From positions 1 through 64,000 of the forward strand of contig CAKQHO010000001.1 in NCBI GenBank assembly GCA_934234185.1: a DNA stretch of 64,000 nucleotides, in the 5' to 3' direction. Below are positions 8,713-18,022 of the stretch, in pieces. Below the pieces are notes generated by a model, which saw only the letters and a program-made list of their open reading frames with translations, did not search any database and was not told the origin of the DNA. How positions within the stretch are numbered: position 1 is the stretch's first letter; every line of letters starts with the position of its first letter. The stretch comes from an uncultured Psychrobacillus sp. GTDB taxonomy: Bacteria > Bacillota > Bacilli > Bacillales_A > Planococcaceae. A program made the position numbers and the translations under genes.

Positions 8713-8892
8713 ATGGATATTAACTCCATTATGTCTTCACAACTAGCTCAGCTACAGCATACTGTTCAATTGAGTGTTTTACAAAATTCAATGAATATGC
8801 AAGCTGTTTCAGCAGTTCAGCTGTTGGAAGGCATGCCACAAGCAAATGCTACGCATCCATCTAAAGGATTGGTAGTGGATGTACAGGCTTAA
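8713..8892 (+). CDS. YjfB-family small protein (putative motility protein), 59 aa
   Basis: A 59-aa ORF starts at the ATG at 8713 with GGAGGG about 7 nt upstream and ends before a terminator. The sequence begins MDINSIMSSQLAQLQ and has the family pattern of a methionine/glutamine-rich helical N-terminus, then QLLEGMP, a HPSKG turn and a V-V-D-V end. YjfB proteins are annotated as putative motility proteins, but their function is unproven. The gene stands alone between dps and an unknown gene, with no flagellar genes nearby. Confidence 0.72.
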   Translation: MDINSIMSSQLAQLQHTVQLSVLQNSMNMQAVSAVQLLEGMPQANATHPSKGLVVDVQA

Positions 8893-8899
8893 CAGGAAG

Positions 8900-8926
8900 C
8901 ATGCCCAGAAATGGTGCATGTTTTTT
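8900..8926 (+). terminator. Terminator after the YjfB-like gene
   Basis: CATGC/GCATG pairs around an 11-nt loop whose CC and GG ends can also pair, followed by six T. Confidence 0.7.
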
Positions 8927-8965
8927 CTATTTGTTCACATACTACATAAAAAGGATGTGTGATCA

Positions 8966-9295
8966 GTGGAAGAGAGTAAGGTATATGTTTCTTTAACGCA
9001 AAAAAAGGTCTATTTATATCCAGATGAATCTCCATGGGAATTCAAAATTACAGCTTATCAAGAAATAGTTCCTGTTTTTGAGAAGCTCTTTCAGCAATTA
9101 AATTATATAGAAGTAGACAATTTTTTTCGTGCGCATATTCCGTTCATACCGTATCATAAGGATAAAGAAAATGATCAATATGATGAACGAATGATGAAGC
9201 TATATGCCTTGATACATGAATATACAGATGAGGATTCTAAGCGTTTTATCGAGCAGCTACCATATTTTAGAGAAGCCAATTATCAATATGAATGA
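8966..9295 (+). CDS. Uncharacterised 109-aa protein
   Basis: I do not recognise the family. The protein is soluble and acidic with many aromatics: motifs such as YLYPDESPWEFKITAYQE near the N-terminus, FFRAHIPFIPYHKDK in the middle and a helical acidic C-terminus. No signal peptide or membrane span is seen. The start is the GTG at 8966 with AAGGAT upstream. A terminator separates it from the YjfB-like gene and a 124-nt gap from ytkD, so it looks monocistronic. Coding is supported by the ribosome site and by base composition like its neighbours. Confidence 0.75.
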   Translation: MEESKVYVSLTQKKVYLYPDESPWEFKITAYQEIVPVFEKLFQQLNYIEVDNFFRAHIPFIPYHKDKENDQYDERMMKLYALIHEYTDEDSKRFIEQLPYFREANYQYE

Positions 9296-9419
9296 AATTA
9301 TTAGAAAAAGATTGGAGACTTAGCTTAAATGCTAGGTCTTTTTCTTCAAGAGGTATTTGAACTTAATTTGGTTCTTTCTATTGTTTTCATAATAGTTTTT
9401 AAGGATTGAGAGGACAGCT

Positions 9420-9893
9420 ATGATTACTTTTCGTGATTTACATAACTTTCGAGTTGATTTAAGCTTTGAACCTAATAAGTTTGATATAGAAGCAAAGCAT
9501 GTATTGGTAGTAGTAAAAAAAGAAGATAAATGGTTGATGACGAAGCATCCAAAGAGGGGTATAGAGTTTCCAGGGGGAAAGGTAGAGGCTGAGGAATCCC
9601 TAGAACAGGCAGCAATTAGAGAAACATTAGAAGAAACTAATGTCCTTATCGAAGATATAGAATGGCTGGGGGAATATAAGGTTTATGATGTAGAGCCTTT
9701 CTGTAAAGCGATAATGATTGGTAGAGTGAAAACTATTAATGATGCAGTTGTTAGCCACGAAACAGAAGGGGTTGTTTGGCTAACTGATGAAGAATGGCAG
9801 ATGAATGACATGCTTAGCTTCCATATGAGGGACATAGGTATGCAAACTATTTTAGAGAGGGTGAAAGAGAATGAAGCCAAGTGGAACGATTGA
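9420..9893 (+). CDS. ytkD: Nucleoside triphosphatase YtkD (Nudix hydrolase)
   Basis: Nudix hydrolase related to B. subtilis YtkD, which sanitises oxidised purine nucleotides and can act as an RNA 5' pyrophosphohydrolase. The 157-aa length matches. The Nudix box runs from GGKVEAEESL to RETLEETNV, with the catalytic REx2EE glutamates present. The usual glycine after EEx is asparagine (EETN rather than EETG), a tolerated but unusual change. The ATG at 9420 has AGAGGA upstream. It overlaps the next gene, ytmA, by 23 nt. Confidence 0.88.
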   Translation: MITFRDLHNFRVDLSFEPNKFDIEAKHVLVVVKKEDKWLMTKHPKRGIEFPGGKVEAEESLEQAAIRETLEETNVLIEDIEWLGEYKVYDVEPFCKAIMIGRVKTINDAVVSHETEGVVWLTDEEWQMNDMLSFHMRDIGMQTILERVKENEAKWND

Positions 9894-10659
9894 AAAAGTA
9901 AAATTATATCCATCACCAAATCCAAAGGTTAGATTAACAGAAATAACGTACTGGTCAAATGGTTTAAGAGTCAAAGGGATGTTAGCGGAGCCTATAAAGC
10001 CAGGAAATTATGAAGGAATGCTCTATTGTAGAGGTGGAATGCAGAGTATCGGGATGGTTAGACCTGCAAGAATAGCCCAATTTGCTTCCCAGGGATTAAT
10101 TGTTTTTGCCCCTTATTATCGTGGTAATAGAGGTGGTGAAGGAAGAGACGAATTTGGAGGAGAAGATCGTTGGGATGTACTATACGGAATCGATGTCCTA
10201 AAAAGGTTTTGCTCAAAGGAAGACATACATTTATTTGCCTTTTCAAGAGGAGGAATTATGGCTTTATGGGCAGCAGTTCTCCGAAAGGATATCGCCTCTT
10301 TAGTTACCTGGTCGGGTGTATCTGATATCTTTCTAACTTATAAGGAACGTGTTGATATGAGAAGGATGATGAAGCGTGTAATTGGAGGTACACCCAATAA
10401 CATGCCGGATGAATATATGTCTAGGAACCCATTACCACATCTTAGTGATATAGAAGCACCAGTTTTAATAATTCACGGAGAAAGTGATCAAAATGTATCA
10501 ATTGGACAGGCTAAGGTTTTAGAGACAGCTCTTATGGGGTATAACAAAGTGGTAGAGACTTGGTATTATCCAGATTTCACGCATTATTTTCCAAGCAAGG
10601 CAAATCGTCAGGTAGTAAAAGATGTGTGTCTCTGGATGAAGAACCAGAGAGGAAGGTAG
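9871..10659 (+). CDS. ytmA: S9/prolyl-oligopeptidase-like alpha/beta hydrolase YtmA
   Basis: Predicted serine hydrolase of the dipeptidyl-peptidase/acylaminoacyl-peptidase fold, 262 aa, consisting of the catalytic domain without a beta-propeller. The nucleophile elbow is AFSRGGIMAL, the acid lies in IHGESDQNVSIGQA and the histidine in PDFTHYFPS. YCRGGMQSIG near residue 53 forms the oxyanion region. The substrate is unknown. It overlaps ytkD by 23 nt and is followed after 2 nt by an unknown gene, so the three may form an operon. Confidence 0.85.
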   Translation: MKPSGTIEKVKLYPSPNPKVRLTEITYWSNGLRVKGMLAEPIKPGNYEGMLYCRGGMQSIGMVRPARIAQFASQGLIVFAPYYRGNRGGEGRDEFGGEDRWDVLYGIDVLKRFCSKEDIHLFAFSRGGIMALWAAVLRKDIASLVTWSGVSDIFLTYKERVDMRRMMKRVIGGTPNNMPDEYMSRNPLPHLSDIEAPVLIIHGESDQNVSIGQAKVLETALMGYNKVVETWYYPDFTHYFPSKANRQVVKDVCLWMKNQRGR

Positions 10660-10661
10660 TA

Positions 10662-11102
10662 ATGGGTCAAATCATAGTAAAAACGGAAGCAATGAGTATA
10701 GAGGGGAAAGAGCTTTACCCTGTAGATACGAGCTTTTGGGAGGATTTATGGGATCACTTCACCAGTGATTTAGAAGAAGTCGTTATACACTGTCTGAATG
10801 AAGAAACAGAGCCTATGGAAGAATTAAACCAAATCTCCTATCAAACGATGAATGGGTATATGCATAATGAGTTAACAATCACCCTTACAGAAGATAACCG
10901 TTTATATTTACGTAACAGCTCTATCGACCTAGTAGTTGGTGGGTTAAAGTGGAATAAGATGATTTTCTACAAGGATGGAAAGGTTTACTTAGAGATTAAT
11001 CATTATGGATCCGAGATTACTTTTTATTTTGTAGAAAAAGACATGTTGGAACAAGTCAATTTTATTTTTCCTATTACAACGGAAGTTGAATATATTAGCT
11101 AA
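10662..11102 (+). CDS. Uncharacterised 146-aa protein
   Basis: Not recognised. The ATG at 10662 is preceded by AGAGGAAGG and lies 2 nt after the ytmA stop. An ORF open from 10560 simply runs through ytmA in another frame. The protein is acidic with alternating hydrophobic residues suggesting a beta-rich fold (LTITLTEDNRLYLRNSS, IFYKDGKVYLEINHYG). No signal peptide or catalytic motif is visible. A terminator follows. Position suggests co-expression with ytmA; no function is proposed. Confidence 0.78.
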   Translation: MGQIIVKTEAMSIEGKELYPVDTSFWEDLWDHFTSDLEEVVIHCLNEETEPMEELNQISYQTMNGYMHNELTITLTEDNRLYLRNSSIDLVVGGLKWNKMIFYKDGKVYLEINHYGSEITFYFVEKDMLEQVNFIFPITTEVEYIS

Positions 11103-11115
11103 CTTAATTGGTTAA

Positions 11116-11151
11116 AAGCATCGAATCATTTTATGTTTCGGTGTTTTTTTT
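11116..11151 (+). terminator. Terminator after the ytkD-ytmA cluster
   Basis: The 10-bp stem AAGCATCGAA/TTCGGTGTTT, with two G-T pairs, is followed by a run of T. Confidence 0.75.
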
Positions 11152-11244
11152 GTCTAAAATTAATTTAGTGAGCAAAGATGATCTTTCGAAAAAGAGGATA
11201 AATAGATTTCTATTACTTATTATAATAGTATTCTCCAAAATCAA

Positions 11245-11273
11245 TTGTATTTTCTGAATAATTAAACTATAGT
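11245..11273 (+). promoter_or_regulatory. Sigma-A promoter for the OppA-like gene
   Basis: TTGTAT (11245-11250), a 17-nt spacer and TATAGT (11268-11273) lie 44 nt before the start codon. Confidence 0.65.
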
Positions 11274-11316
11274 TTATGAAGTAACAGGAAAAAATAGAAG
11301 AAGGGGGATATAAAGT

Positions 11317-13020
11317 ATGAGTACATTAAAGAAACACTTATTATTTTGTCTTTTGCTAATCTTAAGCATGACACTCATTGCGTGTAGTGATAGTGAGCGA
11401 GAAGATGATAGCTCTTCAGAGAAGGAAGAAAAAAACATAGAGTTGAAAGAGGATCGACTTGACGAAATACAGGAGCTAAATTTAGTGTCCTCAGCTGAAA
11501 TTCCATCGATGGATTCTGTTATGGCGGATGATGCAGTGTCCTTCAATTATTTAAATAATGTGATGGAAGGGCTTTATCGTTTAAATCAGGAAAATATTGC
11601 GATTCCAGCAATTGCTGAGGGGGATCCAGAGGTTTCGGAGGATGGTTTGACGTATACATTCAAGCTACGTGATGCTGATTGGTCAAACGGTACTCCTATT
11701 ACAGCGAATGATTTTGTATTTGCATGGAGAAGAGCTATTGATCCAGAAACGGGAAGCTCTTATGGACCTTATATGATGGCTGGATTAATCAAAAATGCTT
11801 CTAATATATCAGCAGGTGAAATGGCTAAAGAAGAATTAGGCGTAGAGGCAATAGATGAGAAGACTTTAAAGGTAACTTTAGAAAGACCGGTACCTTATTT
11901 TCTATCGTTAATGGCATTTGGTACTTTTTATCCACAAAATGAAGCATATTTTAATGAAAAAGGAAGCTCGTTTGGCAAAAATTCGGATAGTCTAATTTAT
12001 AATGGACCGTTTGTGTTAACTGAATGGGATGGGACTGGATTATCATGGTCTATGGAAAAAAACTCGACTTATTGGGATGCCGAAACAGTAAAATTAGAAA
12101 AAATTAACGTAGATGTTGTTAAAGAGACAGCTACTGCAGTAAACCTATACGAAATTGGCAAGAAGGATCGTGTTGGACTAACCGGGGAATATGCACTTCA
12201 ATATGGTGATCATGAAGAAGTTACAAAGGAATTAAAACCTACGATTTACTATTTAAAGTTGAATCAAGAGCGCGGTGGGAAGAAAACTGCACTTTCTAAT
12301 GTAAAGATTCGTAAAGCTATCGCAATGTCCTTTAACAAAGAGGATTTGACAACGGTCTTACTTGGTAATGGTTCCATACCAGGAGAATTCTTAGTTCCTA
12401 AAGGATTAACTTTTGATGTAAATCAACAAGATTTTCGAGATATTAACGGCGATATGAACAAGTTTAATCCAGAAGAAGCTGCAAAACTATTTGCAGAAGG
12501 AATGGCTGAGGAAGGATTGACAGAATTAGAATTAGAGTTGCTTGGTAACGATGGAGAGCTTGCTGGAAATATGGATGCATATTTAAAAGCTCAAATGGAG
12601 GGGAACCTTAAAGGGCTAACTATTAGTCTATATCCTGTTCCTTTCGGGGTAAAGCTTGATAAGGATGCTGCACAGGATTATGATATCCAAAGCACTGGTT
12701 GGGCACCTGATTTCCAGGATCCTATTACTTTCATCGAATTATTTGAAACAGGCTCACCTCAAAATAATATGTCTTATTCCAATCCAACTCTTGATAAGCT
12801 AATTAACCAGGCAAAAAATGAGTTAGCACTAGATTCAGAATCTCGTTGGAAAGTGTTAGCAGAAGCTGAAAAAATTATTGTAGAGGAAGATGCTGCTATA
12901 GCATCTATGTACCAACAAGGGCTAATGGCATTACAAAAACCATATGTTCATGGTATTATTTCTCATCCATTTTCAGGTGATTATAGTTATAAGTGGGCAT
13001 ACATTTCTGGAAAGGAATAA
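11317..13020 (+). CDS. Peptide ABC transporter substrate-binding lipoprotein (OppA type)
   Basis: Extracellular binding protein of SBP family 5, probably capturing oligopeptides for an Opp/Dpp importer. It is lipid-anchored: the signal peptide ends in the lipobox LIAC (Cys23), followed by an acidic serine-rich linker. The fold is supported by ANDFVFAWRRAIDPETGS, YNGPFVLTEWD, KIRKAIAMSFNKEDL and TGWAPDFQDPITFI. At 567 aa it is slightly longer than OppA. The ATG has AAGGGGG upstream and a good promoter. No permease or ATPase genes flank it, so it must share components encoded elsewhere. Confidence 0.9.
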   Translation: MSTLKKHLLFCLLLILSMTLIACSDSEREDDSSSEKEEKNIELKEDRLDEIQELNLVSSAEIPSMDSVMADDAVSFNYLNNVMEGLYRLNQENIAIPAIAEGDPEVSEDGLTYTFKLRDADWSNGTPITANDFVFAWRRAIDPETGSSYGPYMMAGLIKNASNISAGEMAKEELGVEAIDEKTLKVTLERPVPYFLSLMAFGTFYPQNEAYFNEKGSSFGKNSDSLIYNGPFVLTEWDGTGLSWSMEKNSTYWDAETVKLEKINVDVVKETATAVNLYEIGKKDRVGLTGEYALQYGDHEEVTKELKPTIYYLKLNQERGGKKTALSNVKIRKAIAMSFNKEDLTTVLLGNGSIPGEFLVPKGLTFDVNQQDFRDINGDMNKFNPEEAAKLFAEGMAEEGLTELELELLGNDGELAGNMDAYLKAQMEGNLKGLTISLYPVPFGVKLDKDAAQDYDIQSTGWAPDFQDPITFIELFETGSPQNNMSYSNPTLDKLINQAKNELALDSESRWKVLAEAEKIIVEEDAAIASMYQQGLMALQKPYVHGIISHPFSGDYSYKWAYISGKE

Positions 13021-13093
13021 AAAATTATTCTAACTAACAAAATGAGGAATGAAATACGAAGTTTTTATAGCTAAACAAATTTCAGAGGAAAAT

Positions 13094-13140
13094 ACGGCAC
13101 TTTCTGTTTAATGAAACGGAGAGTGCCGTATTTATTTTTA
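13094..13140 (+). terminator. Terminator after the OppA-like gene
   Basis: A 16-bp stem (13094-13109 / 13114-13129, one G-T pair and one mismatch) with a 4-nt loop and a T-rich tail. Confidence 0.85.
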
Positions 13141-13228
13141 TCTCTTTTTCATTTCAAAGTCTTACTATGCGGCTTTAGATTGAATTTGAATAGAGTGATG
13201 ACACATTGTATTCCTGCCGTATCTTAGC

Positions 13229-13270
13229 AAAAAGACTGTAGAAAAACTCGGCACGAGCTCTTCTACAGTC
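13229..13270 (-). terminator. Terminator after pckA
   Basis: The perfect 10-bp stem GACTGTAGAA (13234-13243) / TTCTACAGTC (13261-13270) has an inner CTCG/CGAG pairing. On the minus strand it is followed by TTTTT. Confidence 0.8.
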
Positions 13271-13288
13271 TAAATAGATAACTTATTA

Positions 13289-14875
13289 TTATGCTATTGG
13301 TCCGCCCTTTAAAGAGATATCTTCAGATACAGTACCAAATTTCTTGAAGTTGTCATGGAAAGCTTGAGCTAGCTCAGAAGCTTTTTTATCATAAGCTTCT
13401 GGATTAGTCCATGCATTACGAGGAACTAACACTTCAGAAGGTACGCCTTCTACTTGAGTAGGAATAGCTAAGCCAAAGATTTCATCTTGAACAGTCTCTA
13501 CTTCATTTAACTTACCTTCAATCGCAGCACGAACCATTGTACGAGTGTATGACAGCTTCATACGACTACCTACTCCATATTCTCCACCAGTCCACCCAGT
13601 GTTTACTAGGAATACTTGTGCGCCATGCTCGTCAATTTTCTTACCAAGCATTTCTGCATATACTGTAGCATGCAAAGGTAAGAATGGGGAGCCAAAGCAA
13701 GTAGAAAATACAGGCTGCGGAGACGTGATTCCACGCTCTGTCCCAGCTAACTTAGAAGTAAAGCCGCTTAAGAAATGATACATTGCTTGCTCCTTCGTTA
13801 ATTTACTGATTGGAGGTAAAACCCCAAAAGCATCAGCTGTCAAGAAGATGATTGTATTTGGATGACCCGCTACAGAAGGGTCAACGATGTTATCGATATA
13901 TTGAATTGGATAAGCCGCACGAGTATTCTCTGTTAGAGAATTATCTGAGTAGTCTGCTTCACGAGTAGTTGAATCAACTACAACGTTTTCTAACACTGTT
14001 CCAAATTTGATTGCATCAAAAATTTGAGGTTCGTTTTCACGAGTTAAATCGATACATTTTGCATAGCAGCCACCCTCAATGTTGAATACACCATTATCTG
14101 ACCAACCATGCTCGTCGTCGCCAATTAGCTTGCGTCCTGCGTCTGCGGATAGAGTAGTTTTACCTGTTCCAGATAAACCGAAGAATAACGTTACATCTCC
14201 TTGTTCACCAACATTTGCAGAACAATGCATAGGTAAAATGTTTGCTTCTGGTAATAAATAGTTCATAATAGAGAAGATAGATTTTTTCATTTCCCCAGCA
14301 TATTCAGTTCCACCAATTAGTACAATTCGTTTTTCCATTGATACAATGATAAATGTTTCAGAATTTGTACCGTCTACAGTAGGGTCAGCTTTAAAATTTG
14401 GAGCACTTATTACTGTAAATTCAGACTTGTGATCCACAAGCTCTTCAGCAGAAGGGCGGATGAATAATTGGTGAGCAAATAAATTATGCCAAGCGTACTC
14501 ATTAATGACTTGGATGCCAAGACGAGATTCCTTGTCAGCACCTGCGTATCCTTTAAAAACGAAAAGTTCATTTTGTTCTTTTAAAAAGCTCATAACCTTT
14601 TTATATAAGGATTCAAATTTTTCAGTAGAGATAGGTTGGTTAACTGAACCCCAGTCAATTTTATCTCTTGAAATGGGTTCATCAACGATATACTTGTCTT
14701 GTGGTGAGCGTCCTGTATATTTTCCAGTCTCTGCTTTTACAGCTCCTGTTGAAGTAAGCACTGCTTCTCCTCGAGAGGTAGCTTTTTCCACAAGCTGTGG
14801 CACTGATAATTGAAGGCAAATATTATTTCCAGCTAACAATTGGTTCAGTTCACCCATAGTATCGATTGAATTCAT
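13289..14875 (-). CDS. pckA: Phosphoenolpyruvate carboxykinase (ATP)
   Basis: Decarboxylates and phosphorylates oxaloacetate to PEP, the entry step of gluconeogenesis. The 528 aa match the ATP-dependent family. Visible are RSPQDKYIV near residue 55, the kinase P-loop [13 protein letters not shown], the Mn/metal and kinase-2 region [15 protein letters not shown], and [19 protein letters not shown]. The ATG is preceded on the minus strand by AAAGGATGG. It diverges from metK, as in B. subtilis. It is monocistronic, with its own terminator. Glucose repression is known for this gene in bacilli, but I could not identify an operator with confidence. Confidence 0.97.
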   Translation of the reverse strand: MNSIDTMGELNQLLAGNNICLQLSVPQLVEKATSRGEAVLTSTGAVKAETGKYTGRSPQDKYIVDEPISRDKIDWGSVNQPISTEKFESLYKKVMSFLKEQNELFVFKGYAGADKESRLGIQVINEYAWHNLFAHQLFIRPSAEELVDHKSEFTVISAPNFKADPTVDGTNSETFIIVSMEKRIVLIGGTEYAGEMKKSIFSIMNYLLPEANILPMHCSANVGEQGDVTLFFGLSGTGKTTLSADAGRKLIGDDEHGWSDNGVFNIEGGCYAKCIDLTRENEPQIFDAIKFGTVLENVVVDSTTREADYSDNSLTENTRAAYPIQYIDNIVDPSVAGHPNTIIFLTADAFGVLPPISKLTKEQAMYHFLSGFTSKLAGTERGITSPQPVFSTCFGSPFLPLHATVYAEMLGKKIDEHGAQVFLVNTGWTGGEYGVGSRMKLSYTRTMVRAAIEGKLNEVETVQDEIFGLAIPTQVEGVPSEVLVPRNAWTNPEAYDKKASELAQAFHDNFKKFGTVSEDISLKGGPIA

Positions 14876-15020
14876 TTGATATTACCATCCTTTTTTATAT
14901 TTTCTCTCTACATATTGTAGGAGCTTATTTGATATGTGAATTAGTATAACACATTAAATCAAATAATCTATACTAATTAGCGTAAAAAATTTAAAATGTG
15001 AAATTTTGGAGAAAAAAAGA

Positions 15021-15049
15021 TTGACTTATATTTTATGTTTACGTATGAT
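15021..15049 (+). promoter_or_regulatory. Sigma-A promoter for the metK leader
   Basis: TTGACT (15021-15026), a 17-nt spacer and TATGAT (15044-15049). Transcription would start near 15056, just before the S-box aptamer. Confidence 0.75.
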
Positions 15050-15065
15050 GATAAATTGAACGGAT

Positions 15066-15246
15066 ACTCTTATTCCGAGCGAGTTGAGGGAGCAGGACCC
15101 AATGATATTCCGGCAACCTGTAATTTCATTTCATTACAAAGGTGCCTAACCTGAGGCAAGGTATAGCCTTGATTGATAAGAGTGAAAGGTGTTTATGATT
15201 GTATCCTTTCCTCATTGTTTACAAAACATGAGTGAAAGGTTTTTTA
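15066..15246 (+). ncRNA. SAM riboswitch (S-box, SAM-I) with terminator, controlling metK
   Basis: The P1 arms ACTCTTAT (15066-15073) and ATAAGAGT (15176-15183) close the aptamer. Conserved SAM-I segments lie inside it: GAGGGAGCAGGACC, then CCGGCAACC, then AGGTGCC and GCAAGG. Downstream, CCTTTC (15205-15210) pairs with GAAAGG (15234-15239), followed by six T as the intrinsic terminator. A second GAAAGG at 15184-15189 beside P1 could pair with CCTTTC as the antiterminator. High S-adenosylmethionine is expected to stop metK transcription. Confidence 0.93.
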
Positions 15247-15370
15247 TTTACATCGCCCTAAATCCTTGTGTGCCAAGTCCAATAGGCTACAAGTTTTATA
15301 CAGGCTTGACATGGGAATGAGTACCGTATCAATTCTGAGAGAAATCTCGCAGGATATAGGAGGGAATATT

Positions 15371-16567
15371 TTGACACAACGTCGATTATTTACATCGGAA
15401 TCAGTAACAGAAGGGCATCCAGATAAAATTTGTGACCAAATTTCTGATGCTATTTTAGATGCAATCTTAACAGAAGATCCTAACGCTCGTGTTGCTTGTG
15501 AAACCACAGTTACTACAGGATTAGTATTAGTTGCAGGTGAAATTACTACATCTACTTATGTAGACATTCCAAAAGTAGTGCGTTCAACCATTCAAGAAAT
15601 TGGATACACACGTGCTAAGTATGGCTTTGACTCAGAAACTTCTGCAGTACTTACTGCTATTGATGAGCAATCAGCAGATATAGCTATGGGGGTAGACCAA
15701 GCTCTTGAGGCGAGAGAAGGTTCTATGTCCGACTCAGATATCGAAGCAATTGGGGCAGGAGACCAAGGTCTTATGTTTGGTTACGCATGTAATGAGACTC
15801 CCGAGCTTATGCCATTACCAATCAGTTTAGCTCATAAGCTGTCTCGTCGTTTAGCAGAGGTTCGTAAAGATGAAACATTAGATTATTTACGTCCAGATGG
15901 AAAAACACAAGTAACTGTAGAATATGATGAAAATAACAATCCTGTTCATATTGATACGATTGTTATTTCTACACAACATCATCCAGAAGTAACGTTGGAG
16001 CAAATTCAACAAGACTTGAAAGAAGTTGTTATCAAACCAATCGTGCCTGCAAATTTAATTAGCGATAAGACAAAATATTTCATTAATCCAACTGGTCGCT
16101 TTGTTATTGGTGGACCTCAAGGAGATGCTGGTTTAACTGGCCGTAAGATTATTGTAGATACTTATGGCGGATATGCACGTCACGGCGGAGGAGCATTCTC
16201 TGGTAAGGATCCAACGAAAGTAGACCGCTCTGCTGCCTATGCTGCACGTTATGTTGCTAAAAACATCGTAGCTGCTGGCCTTGCTGATCGTTGTGAGGTT
16301 CAATTAGCATATGCCATCGGTGTAGCTCAGCCTGTATCTATTGCGGTAGATACATTTGGGACAGGTAAAATTGCAGAAGAAAAAATTGTTACATTCATTC
16401 GTGAGTTATTTGACCTTCGACCAGCTGGTATTATCAAAATGCTAGATCTTCGTCGTCCAATTTATAAGCAAACAGCTGCTTATGGGCACTTTGGTCGCAC
16501 CGATATTGATGCACCATGGGAGAAAACAGATAAAGTAGAAGAGCTAAAACAAAAAGCAGGATTATAA
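15371..16567 (+). CDS. metK: S-adenosylmethionine synthetase MetK
   Basis: Makes SAM from methionine and ATP, in the cytoplasm as a tetramer. The 398 aa begin [19 protein letters not shown]; the motifs [12 protein letters not shown] and [19 protein letters not shown] are diagnostic. The frame is open from an ATG at 15266, but that reading would include leader RNA. AGGAGGG at 15358-15364 is 6 nt before a TTG at 15371, which gives the conserved N-terminus, so TTG is the start. The S-box riboswitch lies directly upstream, giving feedback by its own product. Confidence 0.97.
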   Translation: MTQRRLFTSESVTEGHPDKICDQISDAILDAILTEDPNARVACETTVTTGLVLVAGEITTSTYVDIPKVVRSTIQEIGYTRAKYGFDSETSAVLTAIDEQSADIAMGVDQALEAREGSMSDSDIEAIGAGDQGLMFGYACNETPELMPLPISLAHKLSRRLAEVRKDETLDYLRPDGKTQVTVEYDENNNPVHIDTIVISTQHHPEVTLEQIQQDLKEVVIKPIVPANLISDKTKYFINPTGRFVIGGPQGDAGLTGRKIIVDTYGGYARHGGGAFSGKDPTKVDRSAAYAARYVAKNIVAAGLADRCEVQLAYAIGVAQPVSIAVDTFGTGKIAEEKIVTFIRELFDLRPAGIIKMLDLRRPIYKQTAAYGHFGRTDIDAPWEKTDKVEELKQKAGL

Positions 16568-16573
16568 AAAGGG

Positions 16574-16604
16574 AGAGACTTTCATCATGAAAGTCTCTTT
16601 TTTA
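16574..16604 (+). terminator. Terminator after metK
   Basis: The perfect 11-bp stem AGAGACTTTCA/TGAAAGTCTCT with a 3-nt loop (TCA) and a run of T. It lies between convergent genes. Confidence 0.85.
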
Positions 16605-16631
16605 TATGATACAGGTTTCTTCCTTGGCACA

Positions 16632-17141
16632 TTATTTCAAGGATTTATAGTATTTCCCTTTATCCACATATTCATTTATAATTCGGTCCATATCTTTTTT
16701 ATCCTCTTCATTTAACTCTCGTACAACTTTTGCGGGGTTTCCAAACGCCAAAGTATTTGGAGGGATTTTTTTGCCTGGTGGGACTAAACTTCCGGCACCG
16801 ATAAAAGCTCCTTCTCCTATTTCAGCTCGATCTAAAATAATAGAACCCATTCCAACTAAGGCACGTTTTTTAATGGTACAGCCATGTAACGTTACCTGAT
16901 GACCAATGGTAGCCTCATCCTCAATAATTAGAGGATTATTCGGGCTCTGATGCAAACAGCTCAAATCTTGGATACTTACTCTACTTCCGATAATAGTAGG
17001 AGCTACATCTCCACGAATCACTGAATTAAACCAAACAGAAGTTTCTGGACCTATCGTTACATCTCCTGTTATGGTGACATAATCAGCTATATATGCACTT
17101 TCATCTATCTTTGGCTCTTTCCCTTTATATGGATAAATCAT
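16632..17141 (-). CDS. ytoA: Gamma carbonic anhydrase-family protein YtoA
   Basis: Left-handed beta-helix protein with hexapeptide repeats, 169 aa. Zinc ligands of the gamma family are visible as H in CLHQSP, then GHQVTLHGCTI. The N-terminus MIYPYKGKEPKIDESAYIA and the C-terminal helix are typical of the YrdA/YtoA branch. Catalytic carbonic anhydrase activity is not certain for this branch, so an acyltransferase-like role cannot be excluded. It is convergent with metK and divergent from ytpA, keeping the B. subtilis order. Confidence 0.88.
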   Translation of the reverse strand: MIYPYKGKEPKIDESAYIADYVTITGDVTIGPETSVWFNSVIRGDVAPTIIGSRVSIQDLSCLHQSPNNPLIIEDEATIGHQVTLHGCTIKKRALVGMGSIILDRAEIGEGAFIGAGSLVPPGKKIPPNTLAFGNPAKVVRELNEEDKKDMDRIINEYVDKGKYYKSLK

Positions 17142-17225
17142 TTTTTACTCACTCCTTTGTTTTTTAGAATATAATTAATGGTATCAGACTAATAATATTT
17201 CAACAATTATTGAGGTGAGATGTTC

Positions 17226-18017
17226 ATGTGGAAGTGGGAAACAGAAGAAAAACCAAAGGCAGTCATTGTGATTGTTCATAGTGCATATGAGCATCATAGA
17301 AGATATGCATGGTTAATAGAGAAATTAAGAAGCTCTGATTTTCATATTGTGATGGGGGATCTTCCGGGACATGGTGAACAAGTAAAAGCCAATTCCGTTC
17401 ATGAGGAACCCTTTGAAGAGTATATAGAATATATAAAAAAGGCATTAAAAGTAGCGGTAGAATATGATTTGCCAATCTTCTTATTGGGACATGGTCTTGG
17501 AGCCACTCTTATTATGAAGGTTTTCAATAAGCTTGAGGTAGAATGTGCCGGAATTATCCTAACCTCTCCATGGCTTGAGCTGAAAAATACTCCTTCGAAA
17601 TGGACAAACGCTTTAGCCAAGTTATCTGTTCAACAAAGGATTAATCATGATATTCAATTAAAAGAGCGTACAAGGAATTACGAAGAATTTAAGCTGCTAC
17701 AGGAGGATCGATTTTATCGATCCGTCATAACCAACGATTGGTATAAAGAGCTGCAATACTTGATGAAAAGTATTCAACAATCTGTTGAACCTTTAACGAA
17801 CATTCCCGTCCTCTTGATGACTGGGGAACGAGATAAAATTATAGAAACATCAGCAGCTAAACAATGGCTAAAGAAACAGGAGCTTTCAGAATTCCAATGG
17901 AAGGAATGGAAGAACTGTTATCATGACCTTTATCTAGAGCCTGAGCGTGAAGAAATATTCATTTATGAGCTATCCTTCATAAACAACGCACTAAGAGCCA
18001 TTGGCTATATAGTTTAG
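17226..18017 (+). CDS. ytpA: YtpA-like alpha/beta hydrolase lacking the nucleophile serine
   Basis: Homologue of B. subtilis YtpA, a lysophospholipase linked to bacilysocin production: MGDLPGHGEQ, EEYIEYI and the C-terminal YHDLYLEPEREEIF align with that family from memory. The nucleophile elbow, normally GHSMGG, reads GHGLGA here; codon GGT at 17493-17495 replaces serine with glycine. The oxyanion HG is HS (VHSAYEHH). The acid in TGERDK and the histidine in YHD remain. The enzyme is therefore probably inactive or altered, though the frame is intact at 263 aa. The start is the ATG at 17226, 7 nt after AGGTGA; the ATG at 17220 abuts the ribosome site. Confidence 0.8.
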   Translation: MWKWETEEKPKAVIVIVHSAYEHHRRYAWLIEKLRSSDFHIVMGDLPGHGEQVKANSVHEEPFEEYIEYIKKALKVAVEYDLPIFLLGHGLGATLIMKVFNKLEVECAGIILTSPWLELKNTPSKWTNALAKLSVQQRINHDIQLKERTRNYEEFKLLQEDRFYRSVITNDWYKELQYLMKSIQQSVEPLTNIPVLLMTGERDKIIETSAAKQWLKKQELSEFQWKEWKNCYHDLYLEPEREEIFIYELSFINNALRAIGYIV

Positions 18018-18022
18018 TATAA

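Noticed and set aside
14505..14813. 102-aa ORF antisense to pckA
   Set aside because: Fully inside pckA, no homology or initiation signal seen.
15266..15370. N-terminal extension of MetK from the ATG at 15266
   Set aside because: It would translate the leader just after the riboswitch terminator; the strong AGGAGGG with the TTG at 15371 gives the conserved start.
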